From an uncultured Rhodospirillales bacterium (GTDB lineage: Bacteria > Pseudomonadota > Alphaproteobacteria > Rhodospirillales > Defluviicoccaceae), in contig CAKZLS010000568.1 in assembly GCA_937127205.1 (NCBI GenBank), positions 1-9,683 of the forward strand: 9,683 nt of DNA. Reading direction: 5' to 3'. The notes beneath the pieces are model-generated. The model was not told the DNA's origin and ran no database searches. It worked only from the letters and a program-made list of their open reading frames with translations. Below are positions 1 to 7,105 of this stretch, piece by piece (positions within the stretch are counted from its first letter, which is position 1; each line of letters starts with the position of its first letter). The translations under genes were made by a program, and so were the position numbers.

Positions 1-1321
1 GGTCGCGGCCGTACTTCTCCTGCACATGGTGGATGACCTCGTCGCGGCGATCCTGGCAGAAGTCGATGTCGAAGTCGGGCATGGACACCCGCTCGGGATT
101 GAGAAACCGTTCGAACAGCAAACCGAACCGCAGCGGGTCCAGGTCGGTGATGGTCAACGCCCAGGCGACAACCGAGCCGGCGCCCGATCCGCGGCCCGGC
201 CCCACCGGGATGTTGCGCTCCTTGGACCATCGGATGAACTCGGCGACGATCAGGAAATAGCCGGGAAATCCCATCTGGCAGATGACGTCGAGTTCGTATT
301 CCAGTCGCTCCCGATAGGGTTGCGCGGCTTTCTCCCGCTCGTCCGGGGACATCTCCGCCGTCCACACCTGTGCCTCGAGGCGGCCGTCGAGCCCTTCACG
401 GGCGTCGGCGCGAAGCAGGTCTTCCTCGCTGGCTCCCGTACCCTTGCCGTAGGCCGGAAGAATGGGATCGATGGCTTCGATCATGAACGCGCAGCGCTTG
501 GCGATAAGCACCGTATTATCCACCGCGTCGGGGAGATCGGAAAACAGCGCACGCATCTCGGTGGCGGTCTTGAAGTAGTGCTCGGACGTCAGGCGCCGGC
601 GCTCGGTATCGGAGACATGCGCGCTCTCGGCGATACAAATCAACGAGTCGTGGGCCTCATACATTTCGGGTGTGAGGTAAAACACCTCGTTGGTGGCCAC
701 CAGCGGCAGATCGAACGTTTCGGCGAGTCTGATCATCTCCGGTTCGCTCACCGCCTCGCTTTCCAGGCCGTGACGCAGCAGTTCTACGTAAAGACGCCCG
801 GGAAACGCGTCGTTCAGCGTGCCAAGCAAGGCCGCGGCCTCACTTTCCCGTCCATGCAGTACCAGTTGGCCCAGCGGCCCCTGGGCCCCGCCGGTGAGCA
901 TGATCAGCCCGTCACTGTGATCACACAGCGCCTGGAGAGATACCTGGGGTTCGTCGAGCTCCTGGGAATGGACATGGGCAATGGCGAGCAGCCTGAGCAG
1001 ATTGCGATAGCCGCTCTCGCTCTGAACCAGCACCACGATAGCATCGGCCGTTGCCTGCGCCGCGCTCCGGCTCTGGGCGAACGCACCGGCCTGGGTCTCG
1101 CGCGACAACTGGAGTTGGCAGCCGATGATTGGTTGAACACCCGCCTTGGCGAGCGTGGTGGAAAACTCCATGCCGCCAAACAAATTGCTGGAATCGGTAA
1201 TCGCCACAGCCGGCATGCGGTTGCTGACGCAAAGCTCGCTCAGTTCCTTGACGCGCGCCGCGCCCTCGGACAGCGAATAGGCAGTGTGTACGCGAAGATG
1301 AACGAAATCAGCGAGTGCCAT
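1..1321 (-). CDS. dnaE: DNA polymerase III subunit alpha (N-terminal 440 residues, 3' part beyond window)
   Basis: Catalytic subunit of the replicative DNA polymerase III holoenzyme. The start is the ATG at 1321 (MALADFVHLRVHTAYS), which matches where DnaE homologues begin; the frame stays open to base 1. Residues ~5-200 are the PHP domain, followed by the start of the C-family polymerase core. The glycine-rich PGRGSGAG motif is present, and MPDFDIDFCQDRRDEVIHH lies near the cut edge. By alignment with the E. coli PDFDVDF motif (D401, D403), the catalytic aspartates here are D418 and D420. In the PHP domain the first metal motif reads HLRVH (R10 where metal-binding PHP domains have His), as in E. 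coli, so built-in PHP proofreading is unlikely and a separate DnaQ subunit is expected. No strong Shine-Dalgarno is visible. It lies downstream of lolD but is separated by 121 nt holding a likely own promoter. Confidence 0.97.
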   Translation of the reverse strand, partial: MALADFVHLRVHTAYSLSEGAARVKELSELCVSNRMPAVAITDSSNLFGGMEFSTTLAKAGVQPIIGCQLQLSRETQAGAFAQSRSAAQATADAIVVLVQSESGYRNLLRLLAIAHVHSQELDEPQVSLQALCDHSDGLIMLTGGAQGPLGQLVLHGRESEAAALLGTLNDAFPGRLYVELLRHGLESEAVSEPEMIRLAETFDLPLVATNEVFYLTPEMYEAHDSLICIAESAHVSDTERRRLTSEHYFKTATEMRALFSDLPDAVDNTVLIAKRCAFMIEAIDPILPAYGKGTGASEEDLLRADAREGLDGRLEAQVWTAEMSPDEREKAAQPYRERLEYELDVICQMGFPGYFLIVAEFIRWSKERNIPVGPGRGSGAGSVVAWALTITDLDPLRFGLLFERFLNPERVSMPDFDIDFCQDRRDEVIHHVQEKYGRD

Positions 1322-1380
1322 CGATATAGAATTCCACAGCGGCGTACACGAGTCACTCGAGGCAACGCGTCAGGTGCCAG

Positions 1381-1411
1381 TTATCCCCAGGAAATTATTC
1401 ACTTATCCAAC
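1381..1411 (+). promoter_or_regulatory. Cluster of three DnaA-box-like 9-mers upstream of dnaE
   Basis: Three same-orientation 9-mers resemble the DnaA box TTATNCACA: TTATCCCCA at 1381-1389 (one mismatch), TTATTCACT at 1395-1403 (one mismatch) and TTATCCAAC at 1403-1411 (two mismatches). They sit in the non-coding gap between lolD and dnaE and overlap the best candidate dnaE promoter. The matches are seen directly; binding by DnaA is inference, because single-mismatch boxes also arise by chance. Confidence 0.35.
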
Positions 1412-1421
1412 CTGCAACCAA
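1394..1421 (-). promoter_or_regulatory. Candidate sigma-70-type promoter for dnaE
   Basis: On the minus strand TTGGTT (1421-1416) is followed after 16 nt by AATAAT (1399-1394), a 5/6 match to the -10 consensus with a weak 3/6 -35. This would give a 5' leader of roughly 65 nt before the dnaE ATG. The -10 lies inside one of the DnaA-box-like sequences. It would let dnaE be transcribed independently of lolCD. Confidence 0.33.
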
Positions 1422-1442
1422 ACCCACGGCGATCATTCTGCC

Positions 1443-2147
1443 TTACCCCGGCGCGACGGCGGTTTGCGTCTCGGGCTCCAGGTGACCGTCTTCCAACCGA
1501 ACGGCCCTGTCCATCAACGACGCCAGGAGCGGGTTGTGGGTGGCGATGACAGCCGCCAGTCCGGCACCGCGTGCCAGTTTCAACAGCACCTGAAACACCT
1601 CGTCGGCGGTGTGGGGATCGAGATTTCCGGTGGGTTCGTCGGCGAGCAGAACCTTGGGCGAGTTTGCCAGTGCCCGGGAGATGGCGACCCGTTGCTGTTC
1701 TCCACCGGAGAGCTGACCGGGGCGATGGGTTGCCCGTTCGGCCAACCCCAGCCAATCCAGCAACTCGCCCGCGCGCTCATACGCTATCTTCTTGCTCACG
1801 CCCTTGATGATTTGCGGCAGCGCGATGTTTTCCAGGGCCGAAAACTCGGGCAGCAGGTGATGATACTGATAGACGAAACCGATGTTGTGACGGCGGAGAT
1901 CGGTGCGGCCATCCTCGCCGAGTTTGCCGCACGCTTCTCCGGACAGATACACCTCACCGGCGTCGGGGCGCTCGAGCAGTCCGGCAATGTGAAGCAAGGT
2001 GGATTTTCCCGCGCCCGACGGTCCGACGAGAGCGACGATTTCGCCCTCTCCCGCCTGCAGGTCCACGCCACGCAGAACCTCCAGCGATTTCAGGCCCTGA
2101 TGATAGGTCTTGGAAATACCGGCGAGCCTGAACACCGGCTCACTCAT
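1443..2147 (-). CDS. lolD: Lipoprotein-releasing ABC transporter ATPase LolD
   Basis: Cytoplasmic ATPase of the Lol machinery, which extracts outer-membrane lipoproteins from the inner membrane and passes them to the periplasmic carrier LolA. At 234 aa it has the usual LolD length. ABC motifs are intact: Walker A GPSGAGKST (42-50), Q-loop Gln94 in FVYQ, signature LSGGEQQRV (146-154), Walker B VLLADE (166-171) followed by EPTGNLD, and switch His204 in IATH. The sequence HHLLPEFSALEN after the Q-loop is typical of LolD and helps separate it from other MacB-like ATPases. The ATG at 2147 overlaps the end of lolC by 8 nt (ATGAGTGA holds both the lolD start and the lolC stop), indicating translational coupling with its permease partner. 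Confidence 0.95.
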   Translation of the reverse strand: MSEPVFRLAGISKTYHQGLKSLEVLRGVDLQAGEGEIVALVGPSGAGKSTLLHIAGLLERPDAGEVYLSGEACGKLGEDGRTDLRRHNIGFVYQYHHLLPEFSALENIALPQIIKGVSKKIAYERAGELLDWLGLAERATHRPGQLSGGEQQRVAISRALANSPKVLLADEPTGNLDPHTADEVFQVLLKLARGAGLAAVIATHNPLLASLMDRAVRLEDGHLEPETQTAVAPG

Positions 2148-3384
2148 AGCGAAGGGCCTCGGCGGGGTCGATGCGGGCCGCCCGCCACGACGGATACACG
2201 GTGGCGAGAAACGACAAGACCAGCGCCATCAGGATCACGGAGACGACTTCCATGGAGTCCACTTTGGCCGGCAACTGAGAGAGAAAGTAGATCTCGGCGG
2301 AAAACAGGTCGGTGCCTGTGAGCGACTGAATACCTTGCCGAATGGTCTCGATATTGGTGGCGAACAGCCACCCGAGAAGGCCGCCGAGACACGTGCCGAT
2401 AACGCCGATACTGGCGCCGGCAATCAGGAAAATCCGCATGATCATCCCGCGCGTCGCACCCATGGTTCGCAGAATGGCGATATCGCGGCCCTTGTCCTTG
2501 ACCAGCATGATAAGGCTGGAAATGATATTGAACGCCGCCACCACGATGATCAGCGTGAGGATCAGGAACATCACATTGCGTTCCACCTGGAGTGCATTGA
2601 AAAAGCTCGCATTGGTCTGTTGCCAATCGCGCAGCCTTCCGGCATCGCCGGCAACGGCCGCGATGTCCTGCGTCAGCTTGATCGCAAGATCCGGTGACTC
2701 CGCGAAGATTTCCAGCGCCGTCACCGCCTCCGGCAAGCGGAAATAGGTTTGCGCGGACTCCAGCGGAATGAACACAAAGCCGGAGTCGTATTCGAACATG
2801 CCGACATCGAATATGGCGGCGACGCGGTACCCGCGCAGGCGCGGCACGGTTCCGAATGCCGTGACATTGCCCTTAGGCGATATCAGCGTGATCCGGTCCC
2901 CCAGCGCCAGTCCCATGCGTTCGGCCATCCGGGCACCGATCAATACGGCATCATCGCCCTCGAAATCGTTCAAGGTTCCGAGCGCGATGTTATCGGCGAG
3001 GATCTGCCGGCGCCGCAGGTCGTCGGGCCGCAAGCCGCGAACCACCGCGCCGCTGGCGACACCATTGGCCGTCACCATTACTTGGCCCTCGATCATCGGG
3101 TTGACCATGATCACACCCGGGACCCCCTCGATGGTCCCGCTCACCCCGTCGAAGTCAGTGATGCCGGCCGGCGGCCCATAGATGCTGACATGGCCGTTAA
3201 GACCCAAAATCCGGCCGAGCAGCTCATGACGGAAGCCGTTCATGACAGCCATGACAATGATCAGGGTTGCAACGCCAAGCGTGATCCCGAGCAGGGAAAA
3301 CCAGGCGATGACGGAGATGAAACCCTCCTGCCGGCGCGCCCTCAGGTAGCGCATGGCCACCATCCATTCGAATGCGGAAAACAC
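2140..3384 (-). CDS. lolC: Lipoprotein-releasing ABC transporter permease (LolC/LolE family)
   Basis: Inner-membrane permease of the Lol complex, partner of LolD. With a GTG start at 3384 it has 414 residues beginning MFSAFEWMVAMRYLRARRQE, the N-terminus expected for the family; an AGGA ribosome binding site lies 9 nt upstream. The open frame extends to 3702, but that part overlaps proS and looks non-coding. Topology fits the family: one TM helix at ~22-48, a large periplasmic domain (~50-270), then TM helices at ~271-295, 319-342 and 381-400, ending in the common permease tail WRAARIDPAEALRYE. Only one LolC/E-type gene is visible, and many alphaproteobacteria appear to use a single permease type that would act as a homodimer. 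It follows proS by 11 nt and overlaps lolD. LolC versus LolE naming is conventional here. Confidence 0.93.
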   Translation of the reverse strand: MFSAFEWMVAMRYLRARRQEGFISVIAWFSLLGITLGVATLIIVMAVMNGFRHELLGRILGLNGHVSIYGPPAGITDFDGVSGTIEGVPGVIMVNPMIEGQVMVTANGVASGAVVRGLRPDDLRRRQILADNIALGTLNDFEGDDAVLIGARMAERMGLALGDRITLISPKGNVTAFGTVPRLRGYRVAAIFDVGMFEYDSGFVFIPLESAQTYFRLPEAVTALEIFAESPDLAIKLTQDIAAVAGDAGRLRDWQQTNASFFNALQVERNVMFLILTLIIVVAAFNIISSLIMLVKDKGRDIAILRTMGATRGMIMRIFLIAGASIGVIGTCLGGLLGWLFATNIETIRQGIQSLTGTDLFSAEIYFLSQLPAKVDSMEVVSVILMALVLSFLATVYPSWRAARIDPAEALRYE

Positions 3385-3393
3385 GGGTTCTTT

Positions 3394-3397
3394 TCCT
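3394..3397 (-). promoter_or_regulatory. Ribosome binding site of lolC, overlapping the proS stop
   Basis: AGGA on the minus strand, 9 nt before the GTG at 3384, lies over the TAG stop of proS (3398-3396). This site supports the GTG start and suggests that ribosomes finishing proS reinitiate on lolC. Confidence 0.6.
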
Positions 3398-4709
3398 ATT
3401 GAGACAGCATGGATAAGGCCGAGTCGATACTCACTTCCTGCCGCTCGCCGGTCTTGCGGCATTTCACTTCCACGGTTCCCGCTTTCAGGCCCCGGGGCCC
3501 GGCAATGAGCTGCCAAGGCAAGCCAATGAGGTCCATATCGGTGAACTTCACCCCGGCCCGTTCGCCGCGGTCGTCGTACAGCACGTCGACGCCCGCTTTT
3601 CCAAGGGCGTCGTACATGCCCTCGCAGGCGGTGTCGCAATCGGCATCGTTCGACTTGAGATTGATCAAACCCACCTTGAACGGGGCCACGCTTTCCGGCC
3701 AAATGATCCCGGCTTCGTCGTGGGACGCCTCGATAATGCCGCCCACAAGCCGGGAGACACCAATACCATAGGAGCCCATCTCCACCATCACCTCATCGCC
3801 ATCGGGGCCGGTGACCAACGCGTTCATGGCCTTGGAGTACTTGGTTCCGAAGTAGAAAATATGACCGACTTCGACCCCCCGGCCCGTAACCAGGTTCTCG
3901 CCAAGGTTCTTCTCGGTCACGGGATCGCGTTCCTGATCCGTCGCCGCGTACTTGAGGGTGAAAGTGTCGACGATCGGCTGGAGGTTACCATCGAAATCGA
4001 TATCCCGTTTGGTCAAATCGATATTCAGGAGATCCCGGTGATAGGCGATCTCGCTCTCGCCGGTATCGGCAAGAATGAGGAACTCGTGGCTCATGTCGCC
4101 GCCGATGGGACCGCTTTCCGCCTTCATGGGAATCGCCTTCAGACCCAATCGCTCGAAAGTCCTGAGATAGCTGACGAACATCTTATTGTAAGATAGGCGG
4201 GCGCCAGCCTTGTCGATGTCGAAGGAATAGGCGTCCTTCATCAAGAATTCGCGTCCCCGCATGACCCCGAAACGCGGCCTGATCTCGTCTCTGAACTTCC
4301 ACTGGATGTGGTAGAGAAGCTTCGGCAGGTGGCGGTAGCTTCTGACCGTGGTGCGGAAGATGTCTGTGATCTGCTCCTCGTTGGTCGGGCCGTACAGCAT
4401 ATCGCGCTCGTGGCGGTCAGTGATCCGCAACATTTCCGGACCGTAGGCGTCGTACCGCTTGCTCTCGCGCCACAGATCCGCCGGCTGAATGGTGGGCATC
4501 AAGATCTCGTGACAGCCGATGGCGTTCTGTTCCTCGCGAACGATCTGCTCGATCCGCTTGAGGACGCGGAAACCGAGCGGCAGCCAGGAGTAAATGCCGG
4601 CGCTCGATTGCCGGATCATGCCCGCGCGCAGCATCAATCGGTGCGACGCGATCTGCGCCTCGGAGGGTGTCTCTTTGAGGGTCGGCAGGAAGTATCTGCT
4701 CAGTCGCAT
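3396..4709 (-). CDS. proS: Prolyl-tRNA synthetase, short alphaproteobacterial type
   Basis: Class II aminoacyl-tRNA synthetase that charges tRNA-Pro. It is 437 aa, matching the short form, which lacks the ~180-residue INS editing domain found in E. coli ProRS between motifs 2 and 3; here motif 2 (about 138-163, FRDEIRPRFG then REFLMKDAYSF) and motif 3 (GSYGIGVSR, 312-320) are separated without such an insert. The substrate loop PTNEE is at 108-112. Residues ~345-437 form the anticodon-binding domain (VGLINL, then LYDDRGERAGVKFTDMDLIG). In species with this form, hydrolysis of mischarged Ala-tRNA-Pro is typically left to free-standing editing proteins, none of which is in this window. The ATG at 4709 gives the standard N-terminus MRLSRYFLPTLKE; the Shine-Dalgarno is weak. 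It heads the proS-lolC-lolD operon. Confidence 0.97.
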   Translation of the reverse strand: MRLSRYFLPTLKETPSEAQIASHRLMLRAGMIRQSSAGIYSWLPLGFRVLKRIEQIVREEQNAIGCHEILMPTIQPADLWRESKRYDAYGPEMLRITDRHERDMLYGPTNEEQITDIFRTTVRSYRHLPKLLYHIQWKFRDEIRPRFGVMRGREFLMKDAYSFDIDKAGARLSYNKMFVSYLRTFERLGLKAIPMKAESGPIGGDMSHEFLILADTGESEIAYHRDLLNIDLTKRDIDFDGNLQPIVDTFTLKYAATDQERDPVTEKNLGENLVTGRGVEVGHIFYFGTKYSKAMNALVTGPDGDEVMVEMGSYGIGVSRLVGGIIEASHDEAGIIWPESVAPFKVGLINLKSNDADCDTACEGMYDALGKAGVDVLYDDRGERAGVKFTDMDLIGLPWQLIAGPRGLKAGTVEVKCRKTGERQEVSIDSALSMLSQ

Positions 4710-4751
4710 GGTGAATTCACATTCTCAAGGATGTCGGCGATTGGGTGCGAG

Positions 4752-4780
4752 ACTGTAGGCGATGGTTGCGACCGCTTCAA
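4752..4780 (-). promoter_or_regulatory. Candidate sigma-70-type promoter for proS-lolC-lolD
   Basis: On the minus strand TTGAAG (4780-4775), a 17-nt spacer and TACAGT (4757-4752) match the -35 and -10 consensus at 4/6 each. Transcription would start near 4745, leaving about a 35-nt leader. The region 4710-4968 between the divergent proS and permease genes is otherwise featureless apart from three AGCGGC copies at 4831, 4839 and 4850. Confidence 0.35.
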
Positions 4781-4897
4781 TAGCAACACCGGACGCGGCG
4801 GACTGCATCGGCTCAATCAGGTTCGCCTAGAGCGGCATAGCGGCAGAATAGCGGCGTCAATCCGGATAGATCGTTCCGGCCGTGGTCCAAAAGTTGC

Positions 4898-4926
4898 TTG
4901 GAACCGGGCAATTGGCCTCGTAAAAA
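4898..4926 (+). promoter_or_regulatory. Candidate sigma-70-type promoter for the purine permease
   Basis: TTGGAA (4898-4903), a 17-nt spacer and TAAAAA (4921-4926) give 4/6 matches to both hexamers, about 40 nt before the permease ATG. No purine riboswitch-like structure was recognised in the short leader. Confidence 0.28.
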
Positions 4927-4968
4927 GCCAAATGAGGCGAATCACAGGGGTGACAGGGGAACCCGTCG

Positions 4969-6258
4969 ATGCTCAATACGTTCTTTAAACTCGATCAGAA
5001 CGGAACCACCGTTCGCACGGAAATCATCGCGGGCGTCACGACGTTCCTGACGATGGTGTACATCATCTTCGTCAACCCTTCGATCCTCCGGGAAACCGGA
5101 ATGGATCCGGGCGCGGTTTTCGTCGCCACCTGCCTCGCCGCCGCATTCGGCAGCGCGATCATGGGGCTGTACGCCAACTACCCCATCGCGCTCGCGCCGG
5201 GGATGGGCCTCAACGCCTACTTCACCTACGGCGTGGTCCTCGGCATGGGCTATACGTGGCAAGTGGCTCTTGGCGCCGTGTTCATATCCGGCATTCTTTT
5301 CGTCATCCTCAGCATCCTGCCGGTGCGCGAATGGATCATAAACGCTATTCCCAAATCGCTTAAAATGGCCATCTCCGCCGGGATCGGACTGTTCCTGGCG
5401 ATTATTGCTCTGAAAAACGCGGGGATCGTGGTCGACCACCCGGTAACTCTGGTAACGCTCGGCGATATCACCAGCGCGCCGGCGCTTCTCGCGTCGGCCG
5501 GGTTTCTGATCATCGTTGGCCTCAGCGCGCGGCGCGTCCCCGGCGCCATCGTCATTTCCATATTCCTGGTAACCGGTGTGGGGGTGGCGCTCGGCGTCAC
5601 ATCGCCGGGCGGCGTGTTTTCCATGCCACCGAGCATCGCGCCCACCTTCCTGCAAATGGATCTCGCGGGCGCTCTTCAGGTGGGGTTGGTGGCCATCGTG
5701 TTCGCTTTCTTGTTCGTCGACCTGTTCGACACCGCCGGCACACTTGTCGGCGTGGGTTACCGCGCCGGTATGCTCGATGAACAAGGGCGCCTGCCCCGTC
5801 TCCGGCGGGCGTTGCTTGCCGACAGTTCCGCGACCATGGCGGGCGCCGCGCTCGGAACGTCGACGACCACCGCCTACATCGAGAGCGCGGCCGGCATCAA
5901 TGCCGGCGGACGGACCGGACTAACGGCGGTCACCGTCGCCCTTTTGTTCTTGTTGTGCCTGTTTCTGGCGCCCTTGGCCTCCACCATTCCGGCTTACGCC
6001 ACCGCGCCGGCACTGCTATTTGTTGCCTGTCTGATGGCGCGCGGACTGGCGGAAATCGACTGGGACGACGTCACCGACGTGGCGCCGGCGGTGGTCACCG
6101 CGGTGAGCATGCCGCTGACCTTCTCCATTGCGACCGGTATCGGACTCGGCTTCATCAGCTACGCGGTGATCAAGATCCTGGCGGGCAAAATTTCGGAGGT
6201 GAGTGTGGCCGTCATCGTCATTTCTTGGGCCTTTGTCATCAAGTTTGCGATCGTGTAG
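4969..6258 (+). CDS. NCS2-family purine permease, AzgA-like (guanine/hypoxanthine/adenine uptake)
   Basis: Inner-membrane proton-coupled nucleobase transporter of the AzgA branch of NCS2 (as E. coli AdeP/GhxP or Bacillus PbuG). The 429-aa length is normal and the protein is hydrophobic throughout, with about 12-14 TM segments. Branch-specific motifs are present: TEIIAGVTTFLTMVYIIFVNP (17-37), APGMGLNAYF (76-85), the charged TM motif DLFDTAGTL (251-259) and GTSTTTAYIESAAGINAGGR (296-315), which carries the conserved Glu305. AGGGGA at 4955-4960, 8 nt before the ATG, supports the start. It is the only plus-strand gene, divergent from proS and convergent with tag, and splits an otherwise co-oriented minus-strand block. 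Which purine it carries cannot be read from sequence alone. Not a UraA/xanthine-type NCS2 protein. Confidence 0.92.
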   Translation: MLNTFFKLDQNGTTVRTEIIAGVTTFLTMVYIIFVNPSILRETGMDPGAVFVATCLAAAFGSAIMGLYANYPIALAPGMGLNAYFTYGVVLGMGYTWQVALGAVFISGILFVILSILPVREWIINAIPKSLKMAISAGIGLFLAIIALKNAGIVVDHPVTLVTLGDITSAPALLASAGFLIIVGLSARRVPGAIVISIFLVTGVGVALGVTSPGGVFSMPPSIAPTFLQMDLAGALQVGLVAIVFAFLFVDLFDTAGTLVGVGYRAGMLDEQGRLPRLRRALLADSSATMAGAALGTSTTTAYIESAAGINAGGRTGLTAVTVALLFLLCLFLAPLASTIPAYATAPALLFVACLMARGLAEIDWDDVTDVAPAVVTAVSMPLTFSIATGIGLGFISYAVIKILAGKISEVSVAVIVISWAFVIKFAIV

Positions 6259-6331
6259 GACTCCGCAAAAAAATTAGTGGGTTTGCACAAAAATTGGTCG
6301 ACTGCGCGAAAAACTTGCAGTATTGTCGCTC

Positions 6332-6347
6332 TAATCCAGTTGGATTA
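6332..6347. repeat. Perfect 7-bp palindrome TAATCCA-GT-TGGATTA
   Basis: TAATCCA and TGGATTA are exact inverted copies separated by GT. The hairpin loop would be tight and no T-run follows on either strand, so it looks more like a dimeric regulator site than a terminator. It lies 74 nt past the permease stop. Confidence 0.4.
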
Positions 6348-6452
6348 ATAAAAAAGAACAAAAAAATTGGCCCGGGTTTTGGGGAAACACTGAGAAAAAA
6401 ATAAAAAGACGTCAGTAAAAAATTCCTATTTGTGCTTAAGACTTAAAGTGAA

Positions 6453-6487
6453 GGCAAGATCGTTTTCGATCTTGCCGTTCGTTTTTT
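6453..6487 (+). terminator. Rho-independent terminator downstream of the permease
   Basis: A perfect 10-bp stem, GGCAAGATCG (6453-6462) and CGATCTTGCC (6467-6476), closes a TTTT loop and is followed by GTTCG and six Ts (6482-6487). The T-run orients it to plus-strand transcription. It ends either the permease mRNA, with an unusually long ~200-nt 3' UTR, or an untranslated RNA made from the A-rich segment. On the minus strand the stem is followed only by TTCACTTT, so it would terminate tag poorly. Confidence 0.85.
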
Positions 6488-6504
6488 AGCGTTACCATTT
6501 CCCC

Positions 6505-6533
6505 GTATCACCTTGAGAAAATGATACATTTTT
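6505..6533 (+). terminator. Weak second hairpin with T-run
   Basis: GTATCA (6505-6510) and TGATAC (6522-6527) form a 6-bp stem with an 11-nt loop, followed by A and five Ts (6529-6533). It may be a backup terminator for plus-strand transcripts before they enter tag. The stem is AT-rich and weak. Confidence 0.25.
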
Positions 6534-6544
6534 AGCACTACGGG

Positions 6545-7105
6545 CTACGGGTCGATGTTCGACCTTAGCCCCGACCTGAGCCAGGGCGGTCGTTCACCCA
6601 GAATCCGTGCGTGTATGGGACAATCTTCCCGGTGCGCGCCGGGAAGATATCCGGTGCTCATCAGGAATTCGCGAACCACCTCGCCGCCAGTGAAGCAGAA
6701 GGTCTCGCGGAACAGCCGGGTCCAATCGGCGTGAGAACGGGGATGGTGATTGTCGAGCCAGAGGGCCACGCCACCATGGGTATCGCGCAGCATTTTTAGT
6801 CGCCGGGCGTTTTCAATAATGGCCGCGACCTTCCGCCGGTTGCGGATAATACCCGCATCGCCCAGAAGACGCCGGACGTCTGCCTCCCCATAATCCGCCA
6901 CGGTATCGACATCGAAGGCGTCGAATGCGGACACCATCGCCGGACGCTTTTTCAAGATCAGCAGCCACGAAAGACCGGCCTGAAATATTTCCAATGACAA
7001 CCGCTCGAACAGGGCGGCTTCGTCGCGGAGGGGAAATCCATATTCGAGATCATGGTAGGGCCCGTGGATGGGATGACCCGGTGCAACATCGCAATACCAG
7101 GACAT
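6545..7105 (-). CDS. tag: DNA-3-methyladenine glycosylase I
   Basis: Base-excision repair enzyme that removes 3-methyladenine from alkylated DNA. At 186 aa it matches E. coli Tag (187 aa). Diagnostic features are all present: zinc-snap ligands C5, H18, H158 and C162 (start MSWYC, YHDLEYG, and HREDC with H-x3-C spacing), the catalytic-pocket Glu39 in LEIFQAGLSW, and DAGIIRNRRKVAAIIENAR (83-101), the helix-hairpin-helix region. The ATG at 7105 has a strong GGAGGG site 8 nt upstream (7119-7114). The gene begins 27 nt after the DUF1467 stop on the same strand, so it is probably the last gene of the rnj-VOC-DUF1467-tag transcript. No clear minus-strand terminator follows it. Confidence 0.95.
   Translation of the reverse strand: MSWYCDVAPGHPIHGPYHDLEYGFPLRDEAALFERLSLEIFQAGLSWLLILKKRPAMVSAFDAFDVDTVADYGEADVRRLLGDAGIIRNRRKVAAIIENARRLKMLRDTHGGVALWLDNHHPRSHADWTRLFRETFCFTGGEVVREFLMSTGYLPGAHREDCPIHARILGERPPWLRSGLRSNIDP

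Larger units (their letters stand above)
6259..6544. other. AT-rich convergent intergenic region with A-tracts
   Basis: This 286-nt gap between the converging permease and tag genes is far more AT-rich than its surroundings. It holds A-runs of 5-7 on the plus strand centred near 6270, 6291, 6311, 6352, 6363, 6398, 6405 and 6420, a palindrome at 6332-6347, an intrinsic terminator at 6453-6487 and a weaker hairpin at 6505-6533. No convincing protein-coding frame is present; lysine codons from the A-runs create only a lysine-rich shadow frame. Confidence 0.7.

Noticed and set aside
26..1549. 507-codon plus-strand open frame
   Set aside because: It is antisense to dnaE, whose minus-strand translation matches polymerase alpha throughout; the plus frame shows no recognisable domain and is the usual GC-rich shadow.
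3385..3702. Upstream extension of lolC to an ATG at 3702
   Set aside because: It lies wholly over the proS C-terminal coding region, its translation is Arg/Gly-rich, and the LolC family N-terminus begins at about 3384.
4829..4855. Three AGCGGC copies in the proS-permease gap
   Set aside because: Spacing is irregular (8 and 11 bp) and the hexamer is common in GC-rich DNA; not enough for a repeat or operator call.
4942..5784. 280-codon minus-strand open frame opposite the permease
   Set aside because: Composition is rich in Asp, His, Glu and Arg, as expected from antisense of a membrane protein; the plus strand carries clear AzgA motifs.
5955..6404. Plus-strand frame ending in a lysine-rich tail, considered as a histone H1-like or small basic protein
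   Set aside because: Most of it is a shadow of the permease, and the lysines come from A-tracts in the spacer; there is no start with a ribosome binding site in the spacer.
6431..6446. TTAAG-A-CTTAA near the terminator, considered as a CtrA site
   Set aside because: CtrA half-sites TTAA are normally 7 bp apart; here the spacing is 3 bp, and no gene start is nearby.
6538..6551. Tandem CTACGGG-CTACGGG at the end of tag
   Set aside because: Only two 7-bp copies, overlapping the tag stop codon; no sign of an attachment site or insertion.
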